DNA of 64,000 bases from Siniperca chuatsi (Eukaryota > Chordata > Actinopteri > Centrarchiformes > Sinipercidae), in NCBI RefSeq assembly GCF_020085105.1, contig NC_058042.1, positions 18,493,001-18,557,000 of the forward strand, written 5' to 3'. The translations under genes and the position numbers were made by a program. Below are positions 17,627 to 32,770 of this stretch, piece after piece. A model generated the notes under the pieces. That model did not search any database, was not told the origin of the DNA, and saw nothing but the letters and a program-made list of their open reading frames with translations. Each line of letters starts with the position of its first letter. Position 1 is the first letter of the stretch.

Positions 17627-17821
17627 TTCAGAAATAAAGAAATAGCTAAATACGGGACCAACTACTGTGACAGGGGCAGGAGAGACCACAGTAAAGGGTA
17701 AAGGGGGGCGGGGGGAGACGATCCATGGCACTGCCTACAGGGACCACCACATTACAGCAGCACACCACAAAGGGTGGGCCACTGGACCAAAGAACTGAGA
17801 TCCCCATGGTGTGATGTAATC

Positions 17822-17827
17822 AATAAA
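17822..17827 (+). terminator. carmil2 poly(A) signal (AATAAA)
   Basis: AATAAA lies about 200 bp after the carmil2 stop codon, following a short G-rich 3' UTR. No other candidate lies closer. Confidence 0.6.
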
Positions 17828-18069
17828 TCCAGCAGTGTCTTTGTCCTTTTTTAACTTTTGTTTGAATTTTTGCATTGCACGTATAATTATGTACCATAAG
17901 ACGACTATTGTGGTAAAATACACCATGTTTACAATAGATGGATAAGAGACATAGTTATGACTATTAAATGGAATATTGAATTGACTGAGTCATTCCCTCT
18001 GCTTCTTTTTGTGTTAATACATTATATATAACAAATTAATGTTTGTTGACATGAAAATCTTAACTCAAG

Positions 18070-18290
18070 GTACACTTGAGCTCATGGTCTTCCTCAGTTG
18101 TCATGGAGATAGCTCAGTTGTTATCACAGGTGATCTTATATCATTGTCTCTGTTCAACATTGGTCTTTGGTGCCAGACTCGAATAGCCTGAGCAAAGTCC
18201 ATCTGCTGAGGAAGACTGCAAAATGTTGTTGAAAGCTTCGGAAAAAGGTAGTAAGCAGACCTTGAATTATATATATATATTTCTTTTCTT
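18070..18290. repeat. Dispersed repeat, related to cog4 intron segment
   Basis: This interval between carmil2 and nudt21 reads CATCTGCTGAGGAAGACTGC and, a little later, TTGAAAGCTTCGGAAAAAG. The cog4 intron near 54,950-55,045 has the parallel words ACTGATGAAGATTGTG and TTGAAAGCTCTGGAAAAG. I recognise it as a teleost interspersed repeat but do not know the family name. The remaining spacer to 18,900 shows nothing else. Confidence 0.45.
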
Positions 18291-18879
18291 AAGCCATGTC
18301 TCCATAAGGAAAAATAAAAACAAACCGATTTATAACTAGAAGTATCCCAGTTATGATGTTGCATAATGATGCGGCCTAACGGGGTTAAATTATATGTGCA
18401 CAGCAGATCTTTCCTTAATTCTGAAATGGAGGTCATTCAAGAAAATTAAGATTTTCACAACTGAAATACAGTGACATTTTCATCCAAACCAAATGCTCTT
18501 TACTATCTAATTTGCAGTTTGAATGTATTTAGTTGCATGTATCAACAAACTTCTAAAAAGTTACTGTATATTTTATTTAAATCTTATGAAGACAACTGGC
18601 CAAAGCCTGTAGTACAGAGTGTAATAAAGGGGTTGGGGGAGAAGTATTTTGGGCCTCATTCAAGTCTTAAATTTGACTTACTTAAGCAAAGTGTAAGCGC
18701 GAAAGTGCAAAAAGTGGAATTCATAATAACATAGGCACGTTTGCAGTTTCAGGTCTGGTTGATAAAATTCACACATCTGTAAAAAACGACCTTCATTAAC
18801 ATATAGCATAATTAAATAACAACAAACGACCGTTTAAAACTACACGCGGTGAAATGTAAACCACTGATGTTCATCATCC

Positions 18880-19097
18880 AGACCAGCAGGGGTCAGTGGC
18901 GGTGAGCTCGCCCAGAAAACCGCACTTCACCCGGAAGAGGAGGACCGAGGGAAGCGACGGTAGAGAAATTGTTGTGGACTGTCCGCAGAAGTCCTCAGAA
19001 TATCTTTCGTTATTTAGATAATCCAGCGAGCTACAAACCAACTCCCACCCGAGGTACATTTGCAGGAGCATTTCGCCTCGTCGTGCACACGTTAGAG
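18880..19097 (+). promoter_or_regulatory. nudt21 promoter and 5' UTR
   Basis: A GC-rich segment without a TATA box contains an ETS-type site (CACCCGGAAG, ending near 18,936) about 160 bp upstream of the nudt21 ATG. This is the usual housekeeping promoter layout. The transcription start is not determinable by eye. Confidence 0.5.
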
Positions 19098-22394
<3,297 letters not shown>

Positions 22395-22754
22395 CTTGAG
22401 TGAACAGAAGTGCGTCTGGCTGTCTCTGTGAGTGCAGCCCTGTCTGAGTGAACATGAGAGAAAAATACTTCTTATCTTTAGCTCAACTTTCACAAAAGAA
22501 AAGCGTGTCATGTCAGGTATATTGACAGTTCACAGGGGTGTTTATACTGTTAGACGAAAAAGAAAATGTCATGTGTCTGGGTTTTTTTTTTTTTATCTTG
22601 AGAAACTGCTAGTTTTGTAGTATGGAAGTCTGTAATCCAGTGTGCTAAGATGATTTTATGTCCTCTCAGAGCAGGCCAATGTTTGATTAAACAAACCACA
22701 TCATTGAGTTGCCTGTTGTTTTAACCTGTAACAATGCTGTTTTTTTTCCTTTTT

Positions 22755-22760
22755 AATAAA
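22755..22760 (+). terminator. nudt21 poly(A) signal (AATAAA)
   Basis: AATAAA lies about 360 bp beyond the nudt21 stop. TGTA words, the DNA form of the motif its own product reads, occur upstream at 22,631 and 22,727. Confidence 0.6.
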
Positions 22761-23569
22761 ACAGTCCTTTGAGTATGTTTTTATAAAGTTCAAAGAGCAA
22801 GTGAGTGGCTGACTGATACTTAGTAAATTTAAAGCTCTTTGGGAAGTGATTGCTAATATCAAAATGGCCTAAAAAAAAGTACTTTTGTTCTGTGTGTAGA
22901 CAGCAGTATCAGAAATATTTCTGATGACAAAAAAAATCAAATGCTGCTGTTTTATATGGTCACTTGTTTTATGTTTTTATTTCTTGTCGGAGATGGTTGT
23001 ACATTTGCCAAAAAAAAGGCATGTACCCTAATCATATCTAAACATGGTGGTCAAGTATCCAGAGTATATGCAAGTGTGTGCAGCCTGTACCTCCAGGCAC
23101 AAGAATTGGTCCTGTAACTGACTTACTTTGCCTAAGTTTACCTCATAGGCAGCTGAATACCCAATAAAAGCTTCAGCTGTCACTTTATCATGTCTAGGTT
23201 AAGGTTAGATGTGTGCTGTGTTGCAATCGCATACTAAGGACTGAGTCAAATATAGTTTTGAGTACATTCACAATGGAAAAGTAACAAAATAATACTGGCA
23301 TTGTGTATATTTCACTCATTTTTAGAATTGTGTGAATGGACACCGTTCTCCTTTACTGCAACACAGAATTCAAGTCAGACTGCAATACATGCTGATGTGC
23401 TGAGGAAAATTTAATTGTAGAAGAATGCATTGCTCAAATTGTTGTATGAGGACTGAAACAGCATTTTGTCAAATCACGTTACCTCGAGGCAGAGGCGAGG
23501 GTCAAATTTTTTATTTAGGTTAATAAAATTGACTGTTTGCTCACTTTCTGAATGTCGGCTGTATGCCAT

Positions 23570-23650
23570 ACCCATCCATCCATTCTCTAAACCGCTTATC
23601 CTGTTAAGGGTTGCATGGTGCTCGAGTCATCCCAGCGCACAGTGGGCAAC
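23570..23650 (+). repeat. Teleost 'CCATCCATT...CCGCTTATCC' dispersed repeat fragment
   Basis: The words CCATCCATTCTCTAAACCGC and CATCCCAGCGCACAGTGGGC, with a short gap, match a very common teleost interspersed repeat that I recognise by its opening. Only about 80 bp remains. Confidence 0.6.
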
Positions 23651-24369
23651 ATTATTATACTGTATATATTGTTAGAGTCAAAGCAGATGAAAACAAATCA
23701 CCGATCCCTTAATAGAACGTAGAACCACATACTGGGCATGTAACTATGCACATGTAAATACATTCTTGTCAGCAGTTTATTAAAATGTATTTATTGTTTT
23801 GAACTTCATTTGTAATTCTGCAATGCTGCAGACTTTGGTTGTGGGACTGTGATTATGCACAATACAGTGTAGGCTGGAACGGACTGATTGTCTCACAGTC
23901 AGGTGAAATAACTGAACACAAGAACATAAAAGATAAACGATACAGTGAAACACGGGTTAGAGTGTATCATACATCTCTGAGATTTAAGAAAAGTCTGCAT
24001 TTCATTCTTAAATACAGCCTAGACCATTTGCATTTTTGAACTTGGCAAACATACCGGTGTTCTCCAAAAGCAATCAAAATGTAACATTTTCTCCTGTAAT
24101 CAGTGCAAACATGTACATTTTAGAATTTAACCTGCTGTTCAAGTGGTACCAAAAATATTACACTAAAAGGACAGAATATCTGTGGTCTCTCATTACATTT
24201 GTATCTGTTATCTTTTGGAAACATTATAGGTAAATTATCCATTCCCTTTAAGGAGAAATTATATCTGATATTTTTTCTGACCTGGTCGCTTGGAAAATCA
24301 AGAAAAAATATATTTATTTCCTAATCCCTCCTAAAAAGCGATTTTTCAAAATTAGGAATGACATTTCTT

Positions 24370-24382
24370 TATATATATATAT

Positions 24383-24447
<65 letters not shown>
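24370..24447. repeat. (TA)n followed by (AG)n microsatellite
   Basis: About 42 bp of interrupted TA repeat runs directly into about 34 bp of AG repeat, roughly 180 bp upstream of the ogfod1 ATG. Confidence 0.95.
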
Positions 24448-24452
<5 letters not shown>

Positions 24453-24624
24453 ATCAGTTTTGCGATGCTGCCTGAGAGTCTCAAGTCAGGGCAGAATCGG
24501 GTAGTCGTCCATAACGTCATTTACCCGCGACGCACGGGCCATTTCACACGTTACTAATGTGAGTGTTGTCGAATCTCTTCATAAACTGCGTGTTTACTCG
24601 GTTTCACACCGGATAGTTTGTACA

Positions 24625-25312
24625 ATGGCATCTAAACGAAGACCGGTTGAGAGTGAGAAAACAGAGAAGAAGAAAAAGAAGAAGATTTGTGAGGAAACCG
24701 CTGAACTTTGTTGTGTTGTAGAAGACGAGCAGGTGAAGAGAGCTGTGAAGGAGGCATGGAGCCAGAGGACTCACTACAGCCAGGGTCAGTGAAGCAAGCC
24801 GCACATATAACTTACAACTTAATGAGCTGACAGTCTCCTACAGGTCTGTCAGGTTATCGGCTAGGAACCAGTCAGCTGCAGTGTTTATATAACTTTGCGC
24901 CCTGGTTTGTCTGGGCTTGTTGCTCTTTGACACATTGAAACGTTGCTAAATCATAAACATATCAGCAAATATACGAGAGACAGGTGACTGGTGAAGTAAC
25001 GTTAATGCACACAGAAACCCCGGCTGGTTACAGTTTTAAACCCTCATTACTTAACCACGTTATGTTTTTTCACGGACATTTAGTTTTAGCCTTTTGACAA
25101 CTTTATCCAGCTTGACCATCAAGACACACATTTACTAACATATACAAGAAACAAGTTTATGGATAACATAATCAGACAGGAATTTCAGTTTTTGGCCATT
25201 ATTGCCATAAAACAGTCCTGCTCATTGATTTGCAGCATTGTCCACAGTTATTTAACAAATCCAGAGATATTAAAGGTCTACAATGTTATAAACACAATCT
25301 TCTCATGTCATG

Positions 25313-25345
<33 letters not shown>

Positions 25346-27800
25346 TCCCCCCAGTTTACCATGTACAAATATTTGCAAAAGCAGAAGTGAGTTATTTGTC
25401 AGCATCTCATCTTTTGTTGTTTATGTGCAGGGGATCTGGAGTTGGATTGCCACCCGTTCCCTCACTGCACCATCAGGAACTTCCTCTGCAGCGAGACCTT
25501 CGTAGAAAACCTGCAGAGAGAACTGCTGGAGCTCAACTTCCACGAGAAGTCAAACGATCTGTACAAATTTAAACAGGTGTCTATCAAACTGATCGTCTCA
25601 CTGATTTATTCCAGTGGGTTTGTGTTGTCTTATCTTCACTTTGTGGTTGTTCCCATACAGTCAGATGACTTGAGGAAGAGAACAGAGCCGCATATCGCTG
25701 GACTGAGGTAAGAAAATGGCTTGTATTCTTGTGTTTGTGTACTGAATATAACAGACCTAATATATATATTGGTATGAGGCTTGTTTTCAGCAGAGTTATT
25801 GAGTAAAACAGGATAAGGATGAAGTGTGGATAATGCTCTCTCGGCGTGAGCTACAAGTGGAAGAAACGTGACATAAAGTGAGGCAGCTCATTCTGTCAGG
25901 TGGGAAATAACCTAACAAATTTGATCAAAAAAGAGACACGGCACATTTATACTACAGGTTGTCTTTTCCGATAGACATCATTACATTCATTTGGTAGACT
26001 CAATCAATTTTCACACATAATTTTACAAACTCATCGGGAGCAAGTTGGTGTCTTATTGTCTTCCTCAAGAGCTGGTATTGAACCACCAACCCAAGAATCA
26101 ATGGCCAATTAATCTCTACAGCTGTACAGCATTGTAATCAATATTTTGCTACCTGACAGAAGGACCTGCCTTTCTCTAAAGCCCGGTTATGTTATTAGTT
26201 GGTCATTCTGATTTTGACTTTGTTGCTTTTTCCCTCTTGACAAAATGAAATGCAGCACATTTGGTTGTCCATTTTGATAGATTCCTACCTGAAGAAATGA
26301 ACCACCATTTTTAAACTTAAAAGAGTTTCCCTTCGGGGATCAATAAAGTATTTCTGATTCTGAAATGAGCTGCCTCACTTTAAACCACTGAGAGAACAGC
26401 TCAAATTGTCAGGACACCTATTTTTTACTCACTGCTGATCTCAGCGTTGTAAATCCAGTATATTATGTGCTGCACATGAGGTCTAAACATAGTTTTAGCC
26501 TCTAAAACCTTTTTATTAAATTATAGAGAACATGTTGCTGTCATTCTCACAAACATATTCTACAAGGAAACACTTGACATACATTCATGTTTATCAGAGC
26601 TCTCTTGAGGGAATTACATTTCATATCCACATATCAACAGGGCAAATTCAGTATTTGTCATTTGTGTCCGCGTTGTTAAGTAGGTTAAAATAAGTAGTTT
26701 TATGTCAGCAGCATAGGAAGTTGGCCAAGTGGTAGAGACACATTTTGGGGGTGTATTTATCAGCTCCACCAGGTGGAGCCAGAGATTACATCTGACTCCT
26801 AATTAGTATGTTTCCTTTATTTAATGCTGTTGACTCTAAAAGGTAGCATTAACATTTGGCATGGTAGAACTGTACAGTAACCTTAATGGAAAATGGATTC
26901 AGCTGCAGTTAAACCTGTGAGCACAAGGTGATCCTTGTTAAAGCAGAAAGACTGTTTGTTTCTTATTCAGTCTGGTTACAGTGCAGTGAACACAAGGCTA
27001 GCAGACTCTTAAATTATTACAACAGTATAAATGTTTCAAACAAATGACAACAAACATAGCTGTTATTGTAGAATTATGGCGCATTAAGAGCTGCCAAACC
27101 TGCCAAGAGGTTCAATGTTTGAACCTAGTCCAAGAAAAATTAAGATCTCAATGTATAAATCAAGACCAAAATGAGCTGGGTGTCAAGTCTAAATCCAAAC
27201 TAGCGACTTTGAGACTCCTACATCACCCAGATAGCAAAATAATGTACAAAGCTTTCTTTATTGAGAAATAATGTGGAGTTTTTTCATTACGATTATGACA
27301 AGCTGTGTTTACAGTGGAGAAACATCTAATTTCTTCTAAGTACTTATTTGCGATTATACGGTGCTACACCTACTGAAGAAATACAGCCCTGGAGAATAAA
27401 TACCATAATTAGATACACAACAACGGCCTCCTCTTGTGATCATCTATTATTTATGTTACAACAAAATGTCATGGTAGGTTTGAGCAGTCGAACAATCTGT
27501 CTGTGTGGCGAGGCTTATTAAAGGTTAAAGGTTCAGCTTTATAGTGATTGTCATTACAGTACAGGATAGCACAATGAAATGCAGTTGACAATTTTCTGTG
27601 TTTTCAGGGCAGCACTGTTTGGACGTTTCCGTTCCTGGCTCGGGGAAGTGTTGGGGGTTGAGCTGGAGCCCACAGTGGATATTTCTTGTGCCAGATATGA
27701 ATACACAGGTGAGCTTTGTTTTAAAAGGAAGGAAGGACTGAGTTACATTTTCAGGCTCTTTTGATCAGATTTTTGATGACTAATATCCCGTAAATTTTCC

Positions 27801-27848
<48 letters not shown>

Positions 27849-28004
27849 TTAAAAAATCATTCTCTTTTGTTTCTAGATGTTCTTTTGTGTCATGACGATG
27901 AATTGGAGGGGCGGCGCGTTGCTTTCATCCTGTATCTTGTGCCTCCGTGGCAGAGCAGCGACGGAGGAACCCTCGATCTTTACTCAACAGACAGTGAGTA
28001 TCCC

Positions 28005-28039
<35 letters not shown>

Positions 28040-29798
28040 TTCTGTGCTTTTAGACAACAGAAGTCTTGTATAATCTTCATCTTTGTCATCAGGTACTTTC
28101 CAACCACAGAGTATCGTGAAGTCGCTCGTACCCTCTTTGAACACGCTCGTCCTCTTTGAAGTTTCTCCCGTCTCCTTTCACCAAGTAAGAATAACCGCTC
28201 TTGCCTTTTCATCACTGTTGCACCTGTGACTGGAGATCGATAGCTTGTGTTGTGCTTGTCCAGGTGTCAGAGGTTTTGACAGAGGACAAGTGTCGTCTGT
28301 CTCTGAGCGGCTGGTTCCACGGACCGTCTTTGGAGCGTCCTCCTCGCCACACAGAGGCCCCCGTCGCACGGAGCCCACACCTACCGAGAGATGTGAGTTT
28401 AGTCAAACGTGCACAAAGATGTGTACAATTTTATCTATTTTATCTTTATAGGAATAGTTAAAAATTGGGAAATACACTTAGTTGCTTTCTTGTCAACAGT
28501 CAGATGAGAAGATTGATACCACTCTCACATCTAGCTGTTAAATATGAAGCTGCAGCCGATTAGGTTAGTTTAGCTTAGCATAAAGACTGGAAATAGGGGG
28601 AAACGGCTGGCCTGGCTCTGTCCAAAGGTAACAAAATCCACCTTTCAGCACCTTTCTACAACTCACTAATTAACACATTATATCTTGTTTGTTTAATCTG
28701 TACAAATACCGAAGGATATAAACAACATGTTTCAGTTTTACGGGGGTTTATGTGCCGGACTATTTCTCGGCCGGGTGTAGTGACTTCCTGAATAGGAGCT
28801 AAGCTAAGCTTCAACTTCATATTTAGCGGACAGATGCAAGCATAGCATCGATCTTCTCATCTAACTCTCAGCAAGAAAGTAAATAAGTGTATTCCCCAAA
28901 ATGTCAAACTATTTCTTTAACTGATAGCCTGTGTTCCTGCTGTCGTGTTTGCTGTGTTCATCACAGGAAACGTTGCTGCTGGAGTGGGTCAGTCCAGTCT
29001 ACCTGGACATATCCTATCAAGAGCAGATTCAGGAGGAGTTTGAGGACAGCTCTGAAATTCAGCTCAAAGATTTTCTCAGGGTAACTTCTTGTTTTTTTTT
29101 TTTTTTTTCTGCTTTTCACGTGTCCACTCGTTCCTGTCAGCTGATTAGGTGTCTGTCCTCAGGAGGAGAAATTCAGGGAGGTGAGTGAAGCACTGCGACT
29201 CACTCAGATTCAGTGGACGAAGAGTGGTCCGCCCAATAAGAGGTAGGGCATGTTTCACAGATCATTTCACTTTTTAACATTTTTGATCTGTTCTTTGTTG
29301 AAGAGTGTGATTGCATGCGCTGTATTTGTGTGTGTTTAGATGCCATGATATGGCTTCTCTGGATACTCTGCCGCAGTGTGTGAGTGCATGTTGGGAGCTG
29401 CTTCGTTCAGAGGCTTTCTTCCTGCTTCTCTCCAACTTCACCGGCCTTCGGTTGCACTACCTGTGTCCTGCTGACGATGAGGATAAAGATGAAGAGAAAG
29501 AGGACGTACGGGATGGAGAAGCCACGGGGTCTTCGACAGAATCACCATCAACAAATACAAGCAGAGAGAAAGGTGTGTGTCAGTGTGAGTCGGTCTCTTC
29601 AGCCACAAGTCTGTACAGCTGTGTGTGTGTGTGTGTGTTTTGACCCTTTGTTTGTTCTTTAGAGCTGAGCACACCTGTATGTCATGGTGAGCTGCGTCGA
29701 TGGTCTCATGGCGGCTACACTCTGCTGCATGATACAGAGGCAGCAAGGGCAGAGTACGCTCTGGACCTTGTTTTGCCTTTTGGCTGTGCGGGTGAGTC

Positions 29799-29830
<32 letters not shown>

Positions 29831-30183
29831 GAACAAATTGTCAATCAATATTGTAACTGTCTTTCATAGACTGGCGGTCAGAGTTTGGGGGCTTCACGTG
29901 TTACGTTGCTAATGAAGAGGATGAGGAGGTGAGTGTTGATCACAGTATAAATTGTAATTGTACATGTGTGGGCAATACTTGAGTGATTGTCATCTTTGCT
30001 TTGGTTTCCTCCTCATCGCAGCTTCTGACAGTGTATCCAGAAGACAATTCCCTTGCCCTCGTCTACAGAGACAAAGAAACCCTCAAATTTGTCAAACATG
30101 TCAACCACAAAAGCTCCTCTGATTTCGCTGACAGTTCTACCGGCAGAACATTTTATGACTTCTCTTTTGTGTACTATGAATAA
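24625..30183 (+). CDS. ogfod1: OGFOD1, ribosomal protein uS12 (RPS23) prolyl 3-hydroxylase
   Basis: This 2-oxoglutarate/Fe(II) dioxygenase hydroxylates a proline of ribosomal protein uS12 and affects translation fidelity and stress granules. Thirteen exons: 24625-24784, 25431-25576, 25661-25707, 27608-27708, 27877-27993, 28093-28184, 28264-28392, 28967-29080, 29163-29242, 29340-29572, 29663-29791, 29870-29928, 30022-30183, giving 522 aa (human 542). Iron ligands are His157 and Asp159 ([12 protein letters not shown]) and His220 (SFHQ); Arg232 (CRLSLSG) would bind 2-oxoglutarate. The second, non-catalytic double-stranded beta-helix half ends [10 protein letters not shown]. An upstream in-frame ATG at 24,559 exists, but MASKRRPVE at 24,625 matches the family start. 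A lysine-rich nuclear-localisation stretch follows it. All junctions are GT-AG and in phase. Confidence 0.97.
25313..25345 (+). repeat. (GT)n microsatellite, ogfod1 intron 1
   Basis: A nearly uninterrupted GT dinucleotide run of about 30 bp. Confidence 0.95.
26285..26375 (+). repeat. Teleost retroposon-tail-like repeat, ogfod1 intron 3
   Basis: The sequence TTTCCCTTCGGGGATCAATA followed by AAGTATTTCTGATTCTG is the familiar 3' end of a very common teleost retroposon (probably LINE-derived). Flanking words AAAGTGAGGCAGCTCATT at 25,876 and their perfect reverse complement at 26,364 surround it. Confidence 0.65.
27805..27845. repeat. (TA)n microsatellite, ogfod1 intron 4
   Basis: About 35 bp of TA dinucleotides just upstream of exon 5. 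It leaves a short AT-rich gap before the acceptor at 27,876. Confidence 0.95.
28008..28037 (+). repeat. (GT)n microsatellite, ogfod1 intron 5
   Basis: About 28 bp of GT directly after the exon 5 donor at 27,994. Confidence 0.95.
28449..28921. mobile_element. MITE-like DNA element with long inverted termini (ogfod1 intron 7)
   Basis: Left terminus: GGAATAGTT, then GAAATACACTTAGTTGCTTT and AGATGAGAAGATTGATACC. The reverse complement of the right terminus reads GAAATAGTT, GGAATACACTTATTTACTTT and AGATGAGAAGATCGATGC. The inverted termini extend about 100 bp, with mismatches, to TAAATATGAAG on both sides. The interior (GGTTAGTTTAGCTTAGCATA, TTACGGGGGTTTATGTGCC) belongs to a very common teleost non-autonomous family. 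It has no coding capacity. The mismatches suggest an old insertion. Confidence 0.8.
29800..29826 (+). repeat. (CA)n microsatellite, ogfod1 intron 11
   Basis: About 26 bp of CA immediately after the exon 11 donor. A GT run at 29,618-29,639 lies in intron 10, so both short introns flanking exon 11 carry TG/CA repeats. Confidence 0.95.
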
Positions 30184-30184
30184 A
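30179..30184 (+). terminator. AATAAA overlapping the ogfod1 stop codon
   Basis: The last codons read TAT GAA TAA, and the following ATA makes AATAAA across the stop. A further ATTAAA lies near 30,363. If the first signal is used, the 3' UTR would be only about 20 bp. Confidence 0.5.
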
Positions 30185-30539
30185 TATATTTATCTATCTT
30201 GTGGGTTTCTTTACATCTTTGTTTCGTCTTTCAAAAGTGTTGTGTATATTTAAAATTTCCACCTGAGAAGAGGACATCCCATGAACACATTCACAGATGC
30301 TGGCCATCCATTTTATTGAAACAAAAAAATGTAGTAGAACAGTCTTTGTGATTCTTGTCTTCAATTAAATTATTAAGCATTCAAGATTCTCTGCTATTAA
30401 CACGGTCATCGCTAAAAAGTGTAGTCAGAAAACCATCCTGGAGGACAAGTCAGTGAGTACAAAAAACGTTTTTTTCTTAATCCAGCTGCTAATGAAAATA
30501 TGATGGAACAACAGTTTGGCTCACTGAAGGACTGTGTGT

Positions 30540-30640
30540 AAATAATAATAATAATAAAATTTTATTTAGAAAGTTGTATTATTATAAGATAAAGCACTTA
30601 TCAAAACAAAGTACAGAGTGCGTCACAAAGAGAGAAATAA
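30540..30640 (+). repeat. (AAT)n plus teleost 'AAGCACTTATCAAAACAAAG' repeat fragment
   Basis: A triplet run is followed by GCACTTATCAAAACAAAGTA and GTGCGTCACAAAGAGA, a motif found widely in teleost interspersed repeats. Confidence 0.5.
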
Positions 30641-31029
30641 AAATCTTACAGTGAATGATGCTGGAAACAAAAACACCCTCTGGGGTGCTCTTCAAATCTA
30701 AGATCACTGAGTATGAGCTGGAAAATAACTTTTACATTAAAGGATAATGCTGATATCTTTTGATTTGTGTCAGTGGTGAAATCAGTATGATAAAAGAGAT
30801 GCACAACTATACAAATGACTTCATTTAAAGCACATTTTTAATGTTTTGAAAAAATCTATTTTATTCAAAGGTTTATCTCTTTGGTTCTTTGGAGTGTCAC
30901 GGAAAATATGTAAAAATGTCCCCCCAAAAAGCACATTGAAATGTGTTTTCTGTTATAAAACAGGAAAAACTAAAAATCCTCTCACCTGACAAGCTGGAAT
31001 CAGCAGATTATGACATTTTTTCTTGCTAA

Positions 31030-31105
31030 ATGAGCTCAACGATTAATTTGATTATCAAATTTTATGTCGATAGATTAATTGATTTACTAATTTCAGCACC
31101 AGTGC
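31030..31105. repeat. GGGCTGCAACTAACGATT-family fragment
   Basis: AACGATTAATTTGATTATC and GTCGATAGATTAATTGATT match one end of the family represented elsewhere in the window. Only about 75 bp is recognisable. Confidence 0.55.
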
Positions 31106-31589
31106 CACAAATTTTCAAGTAACATAGGTTCCTTCTTGTAATTCATAGTTGTGGCTTAACCTGTTCTGTCAGTGCTGTATCTGACCTGCTTTGCATTTTT
31201 GTGTTTTCAGCAGCTTGTGTTACAACTGTTAGCATGAATACAGTTTATTTAATAACAGTAAGGATCGATACACTGCAGAAACACAAAGCCTGTAGGTCCA
31301 TCACAGGAAAGTGGAGGAAATCGATGTAGCCGTGAAAATTGAGAGCATTGTGTTTCCATAAATTACAGTACCACCGATTTAGCCACTTGACCGACCAGTC
31401 TCGCTCTCAACCACTACCTTGATGTCATATTTGATTTATTATTTTAACTCATCGGCTTTACCCCTTACATTAATGATTATGTTTCAGTCGAGAATAGAAA
31501 TGTTAAGTAGCTGAAATGTTTTGACCTACATATGGATTCCTACATTAAAAAAAACTCACTTCCTTCCTGTCATGACTTTTTCCACAGGC

Positions 31590-31724
31590 GGCATGCTGAT
31601 TTCCACCAATCAGAGCGTTTTTTGATTTCCGCTCAGCCAATGGGAGGCCAGGAAGTTGTTACCGTGACAGTGGGCGTGATCCCTTAGGAGGAAGCGTCAC
31701 CGAACAATATAGCAAAGTTTTAAG
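31590..31724 (+). promoter_or_regulatory. Probable tradd promoter and leader exon
   Basis: Two CCAAT boxes (TTCCACCAATCAGAGCG and CAGCCAATGGGAGG) are followed by a GC-richer transcribed-looking segment. It ends in AAG before GTAAGT, a consensus donor at 31,725. No start codon leads into a long frame, so this would be an untranslated first exon. It is the only promoter-like segment between ogfod1 and tradd, on the correct strand, so I assign it to tradd by inference. Confidence 0.5.
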
Positions 31725-32604
31725 GTAAGTTTGTACCGACTTTAACTAAGGATTACTTCACAGTGAATCAGAAGAATGATAAGTTAGACGCCGTGTGTGC
31801 CTGGTGCTGCGTCTGTTAGCTGTCCAGTAAACACTTCAGCAGTTCGTTTTGTCGCGCCGTGGCCTTAGTTTTACGGCACTTGTGCCTACTGTACGTGAGG
31901 TTTACCAACACGAGCTGTACTCAAACAAAAACCCTCCTAACTCCCTTTTTATCTGTTTAACATACCCTCCAGTTGGTCGATTCAAACTGAAATGCCGGTG
32001 CAAAACTCTTGATAAAAAATTCACACCTGTGGCAGGTAACTAGCTAACTTAACGTGTTCTAACTGAAAATCACCTGTACCTGTACGTGTGGGTCGCTTAG
32101 CAACCACTTCTTTAGCTAGGCCCGTTGTGTTAAATTATAGTTACGTGTCTGGGCAAAAACATACATCACTTTGACATTAAAGTCACGTAAAATTGTAGTA
32201 CAATGTGGCTGCATTTGTTCTCACCCGAGTTACTGTAAAGACATCTCCAGAAATACTGCACAGGATATTTTAGCAATGACTGGATTGTTTTTTGGAAAGG
32301 ACGCTAGACAGTTTGATGCTCTACAAATCTGGTGGAGATTTTCCAAAGTTGCTGTTTTGCTGAGGAAAATCCCTCTGTGTTGCTCTCTCTCCTCTGCAGC
32401 TCAGCAAGGAAACACATCTGTAAGCACTGAATAATTCAAAAGGAATTTCAACCTAATACTGTAACTTTGAAAGATACTGACTTGATTTGTCAAACACAGA
32501 CTGCTCTTCAGCATACTGCTCCTCATACTAGCTTCAGCTGAGCGTTCACATTCACTTTTGCAGACAAAAGACTGGGTTTTGTGGGAGCTTATCTTTGTTC
32601 CCAG

Positions 32605-32770
32605 GGTCCTAACCCGTTAACCCCCTAACCCTAGAACTGGGGAACATAGGACCCTTTGTCATGTTCCCATCATGTGCCATGTTAATCTGGGGAACATAGG
32701 AATGACCCTGAGTTGGTCCCACATCCCTCAAAGGCTGGAACCACCTAATTTTGGCCATGTTCCTTTTTTG
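32605..32770. repeat. Teleost 'GGGGAACATAGGA' repeat
   Basis: The word CTGGGGAACATAGGA occurs twice, 56 bp apart, and GGCCATGTTCC appears in opposite sense at the end, giving internal inverted repetition. CCTAACCCGTTAACCCCCTA precedes it. I recognise the pattern as an interspersed fish repeat. Confidence 0.5.

Larger units (their letters stand above)
22761..24480. other. nudt21-ogfod1 spacer
   Basis: No coding gene was recognised. A short common teleost repeat (CCATCCATTCTCTAAACCGC then TTATCC, ending CATCCCAGCGCACAGTGGGC) covers about 23,570-23,650. A mixed (TA)n/(AG)n microsatellite covers 24,370-24,447. Confidence 0.6.
30190..31585. other. ogfod1-tradd spacer with repeats
   Basis: No gene was seen. 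A teleost dispersed repeat with a TAA triplet run (AATAATAATAATAATAAAAT, then AAAGCACTTATCAAAACAAA) covers about 30,540-30,640. A fragment of the GGGCTGCAACTAACGATT family lies near 31,030-31,105. Confidence 0.55.

Noticed and set aside
31840-32440. Two + frames (64 and 87 codons) after the putative tradd leader exon
   Set aside because: They show no similarity to TRADD or any family I know, and the interval behaves as intron.
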